This document shows, piece after piece, positions 1 to 5,369 of a stretch of DNA of 5,369 nucleotides. The first letter of the stretch is position 1; the number at the start of each line of letters is the position of its first letter. The notes below the pieces were generated by a model that searched no databases, was not told where the DNA came from, and worked only from the letters and a program-made list of their open reading frames with translations. The DNA is from Planctomycetales bacterium (GTDB taxonomy: Bacteria; Planctomycetota; UBA11346), in assembly GCA_025362255.1 (NCBI GenBank), contig JANYGY010000271.1, positions 1 through 5,369 of the forward strand, read 5' to 3'. Made by a program: the position numbers and the translations under genes.

Positions 1-396
1 ATCGATCGCTGCGTGCACCCAGTGATGTGTGACCCCATCGCCATCCGCCTGACCTCCGATCAAGACATCGACCGCCAGCGCGCGCGGCTCCGGACGCGGG
101 GGCTGGTGCGGCATGGCATCTGGCCAACCGAGATCAAATCGGGTGTCGTGGAGCGCTAGCATGGGAATATACCACGGACTGATCAGGGCCCACCCGATGA
201 CGACCTGGGTGACGTCGCTCAACGGATCAGAGTGCTGCAGATCAGAGGAATGACGTTTATCATCTGCACCTGGGCTGGACGCCGGCTGATTGATTGAAGT
301 TCGGTCGTCGTGCACCTCTTCACGCACTGCGTCTAATTTGCTTTCCGCACTGGCGCCCACGGTCGAGCACCAAAAAACCAGCCAGACAAAGCGCAT
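1..396 (-). CDS. Exported protein of unknown function, N-terminal part (gene cut by the left edge)
   Basis: Reading the minus strand from an ATG at 396 gives 132 codons with no stop before the window edge, so the gene is incomplete at its 3' end. The product begins MRFVWLVFWCSTVGASA, a convincing signal peptide: a short basic start, a hydrophobic core and an A-S-A site followed by ESKLDAV. Export across the inner membrane is therefore inferred. Residues about 18-60 are polar and probably disordered. Residues about 66-84 form a second hydrophobic stretch (VVIGWALISPWYIPMLAL), and a Pro/Arg-rich segment follows. I recognise no family. A second ATG at 405 (MPHM...) would add three residues, but the inner ATG gives the cleaner signal peptide. 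No Shine-Dalgarno sequence is visible. The gene is divergent from dcd. That it is real rests on the open frame plus the signal peptide; the competing plus-strand frame stops at 157-159 and has no start context. Confidence 0.68.
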   Translation of the reverse strand, partial: MRFVWLVFWCSTVGASAESKLDAVREEVHDDRTSINQPASSPGADDKRHSSDLQHSDPLSDVTQVVIGWALISPWYIPMLALHDTRFDLGWPDAMPHQPPRPEPRALAVDVLIGGQADGDGVTHHWVHAAID

Positions 397-501
397 ATGC
401 GGCATCTTAGCGGTTTCCGAAAAATCGCAGCTGGCGAACGCCCATCCAAGAGCGGCTGCCGAGCTTTCGTCAGCGACAGCGTCGCCTATCGTCCGCCCCG
501 C
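397..501. promoter_or_regulatory. Divergent intergenic region between the exported-protein gene and dcd
   Basis: This 105-base gap lies between two genes transcribed away from each other, so both promoters should lie here or just inside the genes. I could not find a convincing -35/-10 pair for either strand. There is no purine-rich ribosome binding site before the dcd ATG; the preceding bases are pyrimidine-rich (ccgccccgc). The plus-strand frame of dcd stays open back to an ATG at 397, which would add 35 residues. Those residues do not resemble the start of known family members, so I treat this stretch as non-coding. Confidence 0.45.
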
Positions 502-1608
502 ATGACCGACCTGCTGCACGCTTCTGGGACCTTTGACGCGAGCGGCCTCGAGGCACTGATCGCCGCGGGACATGTGCGGGGTCCGGCGTTGATTCCTGGC
601 CAGGTACAGCCGGCGAGTCTGGATCTGCGGTTGTCCGAAGAAGCCTACCGCATGCCCGGCTCGGTGTTGCCGGTGCCGGGCGAACGGGTCCGCGCTCTGG
701 TCGAGAATCTGGCCCTAGAACCGATCGATCTCAGCCGACCAGCGTGCCTGGCACGGGGTGGCGTGTATTTGGTGCGCGTTCAAGAAGTGCTCGCCTTGCC
801 TGAGCGGGTCGAGGCCTATGCCAACGGCAAGTCTTCAACCGGACGACTCGATCTGGCGACCCGCGTACTGGCCGACGGCAGCCCGCGGTATGATCGGATT
901 CCCGCAGGATATTCCGGCGAATTGTGGATCGAATTGATTCCCCGCAGTTTCAACATCGTGGCCCAGGCGGGAGTGTCGCTGAATCAGATCATCGTCTTCC
1001 GCGAGCGTCAGGTGCTGACCCAGGCGGCCCTTGCCGCACGCCATGCGATCGAGCCATTGTTGTTTGGGGCCGCGGGCAAACCCGCACCAGCCGATCACCT
1101 GTTCGATGGTCGGCTGGTCATGGGTGCCGATCTCGAACGTCCGATCGTTGGATTCGTCGCCAAGCGCACGCATAAGCCGCTGGTCCTGGCGCAGGTCGGA
1201 CAACACTCCGCCGCCGATTTCTTCGAGCCGGTGACCCGTCCCGGCGGCGGCTATCTCTATCTCGAGCAGGATCGGTTCTACATCCTGGTAACCCGCGAGC
1301 GGGTCGCGGTGCCCGCCGACCTAGCCTGCGAAATGGTGCCGTACGATCCGACCGCAGGTGACTTCCGCGCGCATTACGCCGGCTTTTTCGACCCCGGTTG
1401 GGGTCTGCGAAACGGTCGCAGCGTCGGCCTGCCAGCCGTCCTCGAAGTCCGTCCGCACACCGACGACTTGATCCTGCGCCACGGCCAACCGATCGCCGCG
1501 ATGGCCTATGAGACGCTGCAGCGTCCATGCACGCGGCTCTATGGCGCCTGCGGCAACACCTACGCCGATCAAGACGGCCCACGCCTGTCCAAGCATTTCG
1601 CGGCTTAG
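502..1608 (+). CDS. dcd: dCTP deaminase, double-length (two-repeat) form
   Basis: The 368-residue product belongs to the dUTPase/dCTP deaminase superfamily and should convert dCTP to dUTP and ammonia in the cytoplasm, feeding dUMP and thymidylate synthesis. It is about twice the length of the E. coli-type enzyme (about 190 residues) and matches the tandem form well known in alphaproteobacteria. The first repeat (about 1-190) has the family start QVQPASLDLRL, the active-site motif KSSTGR at residues 110-115 (Ser111 and Arg115 fall at the same numbers as in E. coli Dcd) and WIEL with the likely catalytic Glu144. The second repeat (about 195-368) has MVPYDPTAGDFRAHYAGFFDPGWG around 280-300 in two conserved blocks, and ends LSKHF, typical of the long form. 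I chose the ATG at 502 because MTDLL...FDASGLEALIAAG fits family N-termini. The ATG at 397 would add an atypical leader. No Shine-Dalgarno site precedes the chosen start. Whether the enzyme also hydrolyses dUTP cannot be told from sequence. Confidence 0.95.
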   Translation: MTDLLHASGTFDASGLEALIAAGHVRGPALIPGQVQPASLDLRLSEEAYRMPGSVLPVPGERVRALVENLALEPIDLSRPACLARGGVYLVRVQEVLALPERVEAYANGKSSTGRLDLATRVLADGSPRYDRIPAGYSGELWIELIPRSFNIVAQAGVSLNQIIVFRERQVLTQAALAARHAIEPLLFGAAGKPAPADHLFDGRLVMGADLERPIVGFVAKRTHKPLVLAQVGQHSAADFFEPVTRPGGGYLYLEQDRFYILVTRERVAVPADLACEMVPYDPTAGDFRAHYAGFFDPGWGLRNGRSVGLPAVLEVRPHTDDLILRHGQPIAAMAYETLQRPCTRLYGACGNTYADQDGPRLSKHFAA

Positions 1609-1627
1609 GAGCCTGTCTGAATAAAAG

Positions 1628-1659
1628 AAGAAACCCCCGGTTTTCACCGGAGGTTTCTT
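1628..1659. terminator. Rho-independent terminator, probably bidirectional, for tRNA-Lys (minus) and dcd (plus)
   Basis: The arms aagaaacc-c-ccgg and ccgg-a-ggtttctt pair over 12 bp with one internal C/A mismatch around a six-base loop (ttttca, 1641-1646). On the minus strand the stem is followed by ttcttttatt, a good T-rich run just past the tRNA 3' end. On the plus strand it follows the dcd stop by about 20 bases, and the stem's own ttt lies at its 3' side. It separates two convergent genes, as expected for a shared terminator. Confidence 0.85.
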
Positions 1660-1662
1660 TAA

Positions 1663-1735
<73 letters not shown>

Positions 1736-1755
1736 GACTGACGGCGAGAAAGCTA

Positions 1756-1777
1756 TTGTCACCGCCCCGGTGTACAA
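1756..1777. promoter_or_regulatory. Imperfect dyad just upstream of tRNA-Lys, possible operator or promoter element
   Basis: TTGTCACCG (1756-1764) and CGGTG-T-ACAA (1768-1777) form an inverted repeat with one extra T and a CCC spacer, centred about 31 bases upstream of the mature tRNA 5' end on the minus strand. That is where a tRNA promoter should lie. A weak promoter can be drawn on the minus strand (TTGTAC, 16 bases, TAGCTT, then a GC-rich stretch), but each box matches consensus at only about three of six positions. It could equally be a chance palindrome or part of the leader of the ribonuclease gene. Confidence 0.3.
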
Positions 1778-2015
1778 CTGGGCTTGTGGGCATCACCGGG
1801 CCTCTCGTTGCGATGAAGCTCCGCATTTTGAGCCAACCCGGTGCGGTCCTGTCAGCTTCCTGACAAGGATGCTGGCTAATGGTCAGAAGGTTTCTAGTTT
1901 CACAACATCCGGCTGGATGCGCTTGAGTGCTGTTAGGCATTCGCGCGTCGCCGATCACCGCCTGCGGTGTAATCCGTCCAACGACGTTGCTCAGGCTGAA
2001 CAGAAAGCCCTTTTC
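1778..2015 (+). promoter_or_regulatory. Probable long structured 5' leader of the RNase E/G gene
   Basis: About 240 bases separate the tRNA promoter zone from the ribonuclease start. The frame of the ribonuclease stays open through most of it, but the translation (rich in Cys, His and Arg) has no family resemblance, so I read it as untranslated leader plus promoter. It contains a strong hairpin (1847-1869) enclosed by an outer helix (1831-1835 with 1873-1877), and a second palindrome, CACCG-CCTG-CGGTG, at 1956-1969. E. coli rne is known to be autoregulated through its structured 5' UTR, so a comparable role is plausible but only inferred. I could not identify a clear sigma-70 promoter or the transcript start. 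Confidence 0.4.
1847..1869 (+). repeat. Hairpin in the RNase leader
   Basis: TCCTGTCAG (1847-1855), loop CTTC, then CTGACA-a-GGA (1860-1869) pair over nine base pairs with one bulged A. AGCCA (1831-1835) and TGGCT (1873-1877) can pair around it to extend the structure. No T-run follows, so it is not an intrinsic terminator. Confidence 0.55.
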
Positions 2016-3920
2016 ATGGGTTCCCACATTTTGATGAACGTTCTCGACGAGCAGGAACTGCGTGTCGGGGTCATCCGCGATGGCCGCCTCGAATCGCTCT
2101 TGCATGAGCGCCTCGGCGATGGCCAGCACCTCGGCAACATCTACAAGGCCAAGGTCGCCAACGTCGAGCCGAGCCTCGATGCCGCGTTTCTCGATCTCGG
2201 CACGGGCAAGAATGGTTTCATCCACGTCGATGAACTGATCCACGACAAGCCTCGCGGTACGCGGATCGAGGCGATCCTGCGCCCTGGGGATGAGATCGTG
2301 GTCCAGATCACCAAGGAATCGATCAAGGATAAGGGTCCGAACATGACCATGTACCTGTCGATTCCCGGCAGGTACCTCGTCTTGATGCATTCTGACCAGA
2401 CCAAGGGCGTATCCAAACGCATCGAAGATCCGCTGGTCCGCAAGCGCTTGAAAAAGATCCTCGATAGCTGCACGCCGCCCGAGGGTTTCGGCTTCATCGT
2501 CCGCACCGCCGCCGCCGAACGGGACGAGGCCGAGATCAAACTCGACTACGAATTTCTCAAGCGCCTGTGGAGTGAAGTCGACGCGCTGTCGAAGACCGTG
2601 CGCTCGCCATTTTGCCTGTATCAGGAAGCCGATGTCGTCGTGCGTACCCTGCGCGATGTCGCCGGCCCTGATGTGCAGAAGATCATCATCGACCAGGAAA
2701 AGCTTTACGACGAGGCGCGGGCCTTCGCCCAGGTGTTCATGCCTGAGCTGGTGAATCGCATCGAGCTGCACCGCGATGAGCTGCCGATTTTCACTTTTTA
2801 CGGCGTTGAAGAGCGCTTGGCGCACATTTCCGATCGCAAGGTGCAACTGCCTTCGGGTGGCACCGTGGTGATCGAGCAGACCGAGGCCTTGGTTTCGATC
2901 GACGTCAACAGCGCCAAGAATCGCGAGTCGTCAGATGTCGAGCAGACCGCGCTGATGACCAACCTCGAGGCGGTGAACACGATCGCCGAGCAATTGGTAC
3001 TGCGCGATCTCGGTGGCCTGATCATCATCGACTTCATCGACATGGAGGACCGCGGTCACCAGCGCTTGGTCCAGCTCGCCCTGCGCCGGGCGCTGAGCAG
3101 CGATAAAGCCAAGATCCAGGTCACCCCGTTGTCGCGTTTCGGCCTGGTCGAGATGACCCGCCAGCGCACCCGGCCGAGCCACGCGATGGTGTCGTCGGTG
3201 CAATGCCCACATTGCGTCGGCACCGGTTCGGTGAAGACCGCTGAGAGCATCGAGATCGACTGCATGCGGCAGCTACGCCAGATGCTGCACACGCGCAGCG
3301 TGGCCAAGCTCGAGATCGTGATGCCCCAGGATGTCGCCATCCACATCCTCAATGCGCGGCATCAAGAGATCAGCGAGCTCGAGCAGCGCAAAGACTGCAA
3401 GATCGTCTTCACCGGCGATCCCACGATGAAGGCTCGCGAATTCCGCCTGGTGCCGTCCTTCCATCGTGGTCCGCGCAACGAACGGCGGACCACGGGGAAT
3501 GAAAAAGCCCAATCGGTACGTCCAAGCCTGCTCGCCCCGTTGATGGTTGAGCAAGCCAAGGCCATTCAGCTGGCCAAAGAACTTTCAGCGATGAAGCCGG
3601 CAGACCTCGAACGCGAACTGGCTGAGGATCCGATCAGCAACGCCGGCCGCGTGATCCCGGTGGCAAGTCCCATGGCGCCGCCGATCGAAAGCCGCCCGAT
3701 CGAGATGCCGGTGGCTCGCGCATCCACGGTGTTTGAGGACGCGGTCATCCTCCGCCGGCTGTTGTTCAGTCCCAACCTGCCGATCGCCGTTGGTCACCCG
3801 AACCCTTCTGGGCTGCTTTCTGGTCAAGCGGCTACGCGCACGACCTCGGCTGGTCTTGCGTCTTCCGGAGGTGGCGATAGAAACCGCTCCCGCCAAACGC
3901 GGGGTCGCCGTCGTCATTGA
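2016..3920 (+). CDS. rne: Ribonuclease E/G family endoribonuclease
   Basis: The 634-residue product carries a full RNase E/G catalytic domain, cleaving single-stranded RNA in mRNA decay and rRNA/tRNA maturation. An S1 RNA-binding domain lies at about 25-115 (GNIYKAKVANVEPSLDAAFLD, then NGFIHVDEL). The 5'-monophosphate sensor pair Arg163-Thr164 (FIVRTAA) matches E. coli R169-T170. Metal-binding Asp296 (IDVNSA) and Asp339 (IIIDFIDM) keep the 43-residue spacing of E. coli D303/D346. The zinc-link CPHC at 397-400 matches E. coli C404/C407. The small domain continues to about 480 (KIVFTGD, EFRLVPS). The last 130 or so residues lack similarity known to me and end in a basic GGGDRNRSRQTRGRRRH tail, suited to RNA binding. 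It is far shorter than E. coli RNase E (1061) and longer than RNase G (489). I chose ATG 2016 (MGSHILMNVLDEQELRV); ATG 2034 (MNVLDEQ) is also possible, since neither has a good Shine-Dalgarno site. rplU follows after 121 bases, a gene order seen in several phyla. Whether to call it E or G is a matter of naming. Confidence 0.94.
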   Translation: MGSHILMNVLDEQELRVGVIRDGRLESLLHERLGDGQHLGNIYKAKVANVEPSLDAAFLDLGTGKNGFIHVDELIHDKPRGTRIEAILRPGDEIVVQITKESIKDKGPNMTMYLSIPGRYLVLMHSDQTKGVSKRIEDPLVRKRLKKILDSCTPPEGFGFIVRTAAAERDEAEIKLDYEFLKRLWSEVDALSKTVRSPFCLYQEADVVVRTLRDVAGPDVQKIIIDQEKLYDEARAFAQVFMPELVNRIELHRDELPIFTFYGVEERLAHISDRKVQLPSGGTVVIEQTEALVSIDVNSAKNRESSDVEQTALMTNLEAVNTIAEQLVLRDLGGLIIIDFIDMEDRGHQRLVQLALRRALSSDKAKIQVTPLSRFGLVEMTRQRTRPSHAMVSSVQCPHCVGTGSVKTAESIEIDCMRQLRQMLHTRSVAKLEIVMPQDVAIHILNARHQEISELEQRKDCKIVFTGDPTMKAREFRLVPSFHRGPRNERRTTGNEKAQSVRPSLLAPLMVEQAKAIQLAKELSAMKPADLERELAEDPISNAGRVIPVASPMAPPIESRPIEMPVARASTVFEDAVILRRLLFSPNLPIAVGHPNPSGLLSGQAATRTTSAGLASSGGGDRNRSRQTRGRRRH

Positions 3921-4041
3921 CGGTTGATGCTCATCAAGAGGGGTTGCCGGTGTACGGTGCAGCCCAATTACGTACGAACGAACACGCACCGACGCCACTC
4001 GCGAACGTGCGAATTTTGCCGAAAAAAGAAGCGAGTCCTCC
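3921..4041 (+). promoter_or_regulatory. Spacer and 5' leader between the RNase gene and rplU
   Basis: These 121 bases separate two co-directional genes and probably belong to one transcript, though a separate rplU promoter cannot be excluded. A palindrome, TTGAT-GCTC-ATCAA (3924-3937), starts four bases after the RNase stop. CGGTGC (3955-3960) can pair with GCACCG (3986-3991) across a 25-base loop. No T-run follows either, so no terminator is supported. The bases before the rplU ATG (aaaaaagaagcgag, then tcctcc) give only a weak, purine-rich ribosome binding site. L21 leaders regulate rplU in some bacteria, but I see no match to a known motif. Confidence 0.35.
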
Positions 4042-4356
4042 ATGTACGCCGTCATTCAAGATCGTAACCGTCAATATCGCGCCGAAAAAGGCGACAAACT
4101 GACGCTCGATCGCGCCGAAACCGCAGTGATCGGTTCGACCCTCGAACTGCCCGTTCTGCTGTTTGCGGATGGCGCCGTGGTCAAGGTCGGTGCTCCCTTT
4201 GTCGCCGGCGCCAAAGCCGTGGTCAAAGTCCTCGCGCATTCGCTCGGTGACAAGATCACCGTTGGTAAATTCAAACGCCGCAAGCACATGACCAATCGCC
4301 GCAAAGGCTATCGTCATCAGCACACCGTCGTTGAAGTCGTCTCCATCAACGCTTGA
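4042..4356 (+). CDS. rplU: 50S ribosomal protein L21
   Basis: The 104-residue product has the length and pattern of bacterial L21 (bL21), which binds 23S rRNA in the large subunit. It starts MYAVIQDRNRQYRAEKGDKL, the typical MYAVI...GRQYRVxxGD opening of a small beta-barrel. The middle, GAPFVAGAKAVVKVLAHSLGDKITV, matches the family's G-P-V-A-A-V-G-I/V pattern. The C-terminal RNA-binding region KFKRRKHMTNRRKGYRHQHT corresponds to the family signature KxRRRKxxxRxxGHRQ, but with what looks like one extra residue before the conserved Gly and with Tyr in place of the usual His. The start at 4042 is fixed by the family's N-terminus. The gene follows the RNase E/G gene, as in many bacteria, but rpmA (L27), which usually comes next, is absent. 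Autogenous or leader-based control is possible but not shown. Confidence 0.95.
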   Translation: MYAVIQDRNRQYRAEKGDKLTLDRAETAVIGSTLELPVLLFADGAVVKVGAPFVAGAKAVVKVLAHSLGDKITVGKFKRRKHMTNRRKGYRHQHTVVEVVSINA

Positions 4357-4360
4357 TGAA

Positions 4361-4411
4361 GTCGCGGGTGTAGCCCATTCGCGACCATGCGGATTGGTGG
4401 CTGGGCTTCAC
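4361..4411 (+). repeat. Overlapping, mutually exclusive hairpins just after rplU
   Basis: GTCGCG (4361-4366) pairs with CGCGAC (4380-4385), with a few inner GG/CC pairs possible. The loop of that hairpin contains GTG-t-AGCCCA (4368-4377), which can instead pair with TGGGCT-t-CAC (4402-4411): nine pairs and one T/T mismatch. The two helices share bases and cannot form together. No T-run follows either, so a plain intrinsic terminator is not supported. The first arm starts five bases after the rplU stop. Confidence 0.45.
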
Positions 4412-4532
4412 CTTCGATTATTCAGAAGGCCGAGACAGCGTCGACTAGCGCTTAGCCGCCGACCGACAGCCTCACCCAGTTCTATGCCGTGCCGGTGATC
4501 CGGTTTGCAAGCCGTCGCATGCCATCAGGCTG

Positions 4533-4550
4533 CGTCGGCTTGACGTTTTT
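4533..4550 (+). terminator. Weak candidate terminator of the RNase-rplU transcript
   Basis: CGTC (4533-4536), loop GGCTT, GACG (4542-4545) is followed directly by five Ts (4546-4550). The stem is only four or five pairs, short for a functional terminator. The overlapping GGCTT/AAGCC (4537-4541 with 4551-4555) is an alternative pairing that would absorb the T-run. Confidence 0.3.
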
Positions 4551-4554
4551 AAGC

Positions 4555-4573
4555 CATCAGCCCGTCGCTGATG
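4555..4573. repeat. Small perfect inverted repeat upstream of the secreted-protein gene
   Basis: CATCAG (4555-4560) and CTGATG (4568-4573) form a perfect 6-bp stem with a 7-base loop, 36-54 bases before the next start codon. It could be an operator half-site pair or an RNA hairpin. Nothing in the sequence decides between these. Confidence 0.3.
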
Positions 4574-4608
4574 TCCGCCGCACCGCCCTCTGACTTAGCC
4601 CGGGTCCT

Positions 4609-5369
4609 ATGCGCTACCTCCTGCTGCTCCTCGTGTCATTTCCCGCGTGGGCCCTGCAAGTGCAGGAGATGACGATTCTCTCCCCGATCACAGGCCAAAA
4701 GTTCGATATTCTGGGTGTGCCCACCGAACAACAGCAGGCAGCCACCGATCTCGCGGATATGGGAGCAGACGAGGATGGGTGCCGACACACTTCTGGCCCA
4801 AGCGAATACGATTATTACGTGGCGGTCTGTCCATTCACGTTTTTCGCCGCATTGACGAACGAGTGGGATCAGCATTCGGGTCGCTTTCGCGAAGAATTGC
4901 CGCCGGATATGAAGGCGTGGGTGCTGAAGACCTTCAACACGGATTGGCAACTCGATTTCAATCGCGCTTATTCGGTTTTCCAGCAGTCGGCACGGATGCA
5001 GGGTCAGCCGATCCCCGAGCGCAAAGACTTCGTCATGGGTCAGACTGGTATTCCGCTGGAAAAAAAATATCGGCTTGCCATCCAATGTTACGAGAAGCGT
5101 GGCGCCCGGGCAGTAATCCTGGGCAAGATCGCGCTGACCGGGGCGTGGGCTCTGCGTGCTCGCCTGAATGTCCCGGTCGGCCATCAGTCACTCGACGGCG
5201 GATATGAGGAAGTCAACGCACTGATTGCCCGCGAAGTCAAGCCGGGCGAGACCTTTTCGCTCGCCAAGTGGCTGCCTGCCTACCGGACGATCTTCGCTGA
5301 TTCGAGTCTGACAGATGAAGGCTATTTCATTGCTGGGCTGACCTTCTTTGGCTTGCAGCTGCGCGACGG
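4609..5369 (+). CDS. Secreted DUF2225-like protein, N-terminal part (gene cut by the right edge)
   Basis: From ATG 4609 the frame is open for 253 codons to the window edge, so the 3' end is missing. It starts MRYLLLLLVSFPAWA-LQV, a clear signal peptide with an A-W-A site after residue 15, so the mature protein is probably periplasmic or otherwise exported. Residues about 22-80 recall DUF2225-type proteins, in which two CPxCG-like knuckles flank a region ending D-x-D-x-C/G-R-H. Here the first knuckle reads SPITGQKF (25-32), the middle DEDGCRHTSGPSEY (54-67) and the second VCPFTFF (73-79). Only Cys58 and Cys74 remain in this region; Cys160 lies further on. The segment EKKYRLAIQCYEKRGARAVILGKIALTGAWALRARLNVP and the residues after it look helical and TPR-like. 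The start is chosen for the signal peptide; no Shine-Dalgarno site is seen. The family assignment is from memory and tentative, and function is unknown. Confidence 0.8.
   Translation, partial: MRYLLLLLVSFPAWALQVQEMTILSPITGQKFDILGVPTEQQQAATDLADMGADEDGCRHTSGPSEYDYYVAVCPFTFFAALTNEWDQHSGRFREELPPDMKAWVLKTFNTDWQLDFNRAYSVFQQSARMQGQPIPERKDFVMGQTGIPLEKKYRLAIQCYEKRGARAVILGKIALTGAWALRARLNVPVGHQSLDGGYEEVNALIAREVKPGETFSLAKWLPAYRTIFADSSLTDEGYFIAGLTFFGLQLRD

Larger units (their letters stand above)
4357..4608. other. Non-coding stretch of 252 bases after rplU; rpmA absent
   Basis: No reading frame on either strand here has both useful length and a recognisable product; the longest ATG-initiated plus-strand frames I translated are about 22-24 codons. 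The region is rich in inverted repeats (entries below) and has an 8-base direct repeat GCCATCAG at 4521-4528 and 4553-4560. It should contain the end of the RNase-rplU transcript and the promoter of the next gene. I could not place a -35/-10 pair with confidence. Confidence 0.6.

Noticed and set aside
1..159. Plus-strand frame from the left edge to the TAG at 157-159, as the end of an upstream gene
   Set aside because: It competes with the minus-strand frame, which has a signal peptide and 132 open codons; 52 open codons at an edge is not enough.
397..501. Upstream extension of dcd to the ATG at 397
   Set aside because: Known long-form Dcd proteins begin close to the MTDLL position; the extra 35 residues are atypical and would leave almost no room for the divergent promoters.
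1770..2015. Upstream extension of the ribonuclease frame by 82 codons
   Set aside because: The extra residues do not look like any RNase E/G N-terminus, and the region is better explained as a leader; family similarity begins at about MNVLDEQELRV.
3585..4323. Minus-strand open frames antisense to the end of the ribonuclease gene and to rplU
   Set aside because: rplU is certain, and the antisense products have no recognisable features or start signals.
4387..4455. Possible small protein (about 22 codons) after rplU
   Set aside because: There is no ribosome binding site and no recognisable composition, and it overlaps the alternative hairpin arms; frames this short are expected by chance.
4636..5184. 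Minus-strand frame of about 180 codons and an overlapping plus-strand frame at 4647-5207
   Set aside because: Both overlap the secreted-protein frame starting at 4609, which has a signal peptide and family-like blocks; the competitors have neither.

Overview
The window looks like an ordinary chromosomal stretch of a free-living Gram-negative bacterium of medium-high GC content (roughly 58% by eye). It carries housekeeping genes for nucleotide metabolism, RNA decay and the ribosome, flanked by two incomplete genes for exported proteins. The best taxonomic guess is Planctomycetota or a nearby lineage. The reasons are the double-length dCTP deaminase (known from alphaproteobacteria and some other phyla), an RNase E/G gene directly upstream of rplU, a secreted DUF2225-like protein, and the lack of Shine-Dalgarno sites. 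This placement is an inference from memory of the families, not a search result. I see no phage, transposon, CRISPR or toxin module.

Layout from left to right. (1) Positions 1-396, minus strand: the 5' part of a gene for an exported protein of unknown function, running off the left edge. (2) Positions 397-501: a divergent intergenic region. (3) Positions 502-1608, plus strand: dcd, the two-repeat dCTP deaminase. (4) Positions 1628-1659: a hairpin with flanking A and T runs that can end transcription from both sides. (5) Positions 1663-1735, minus strand: tRNA-Lys(UUU), convergent with dcd, with an acceptor-stem mismatch and no encoded CCA. (6) Positions 1736-2015: a region shared by the tRNA promoter and a long, structured 5' leader of the next gene. 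(7) Positions 2016-3920, plus strand: an RNase E/G family ribonuclease of 634 residues with a complete catalytic domain and a short basic tail. (8) Positions 4042-4356, plus strand: rplU, ribosomal protein L21. (9) Positions 4357-4608: 252 bases without a credible gene, holding several hairpins, where rpmA (L27) would normally be expected. (10) Position 4609 to the right edge, plus strand: the start of a secreted DUF2225-like protein whose N-terminal zinc-ribbon cysteines are mostly gone.

The RNase and L21 genes probably form one transcription unit. dcd supplies dUMP precursor for thymidylate synthesis and stands alone. No single pathway links all the genes. The points most worth a second look are the missing rpmA with structured RNA in its place, the degenerate cysteine motif in the secreted protein, the tRNA mismatch, the RNase leader, and a roughly threefold excess of GATC (sevenfold of CGATCG) over the window.
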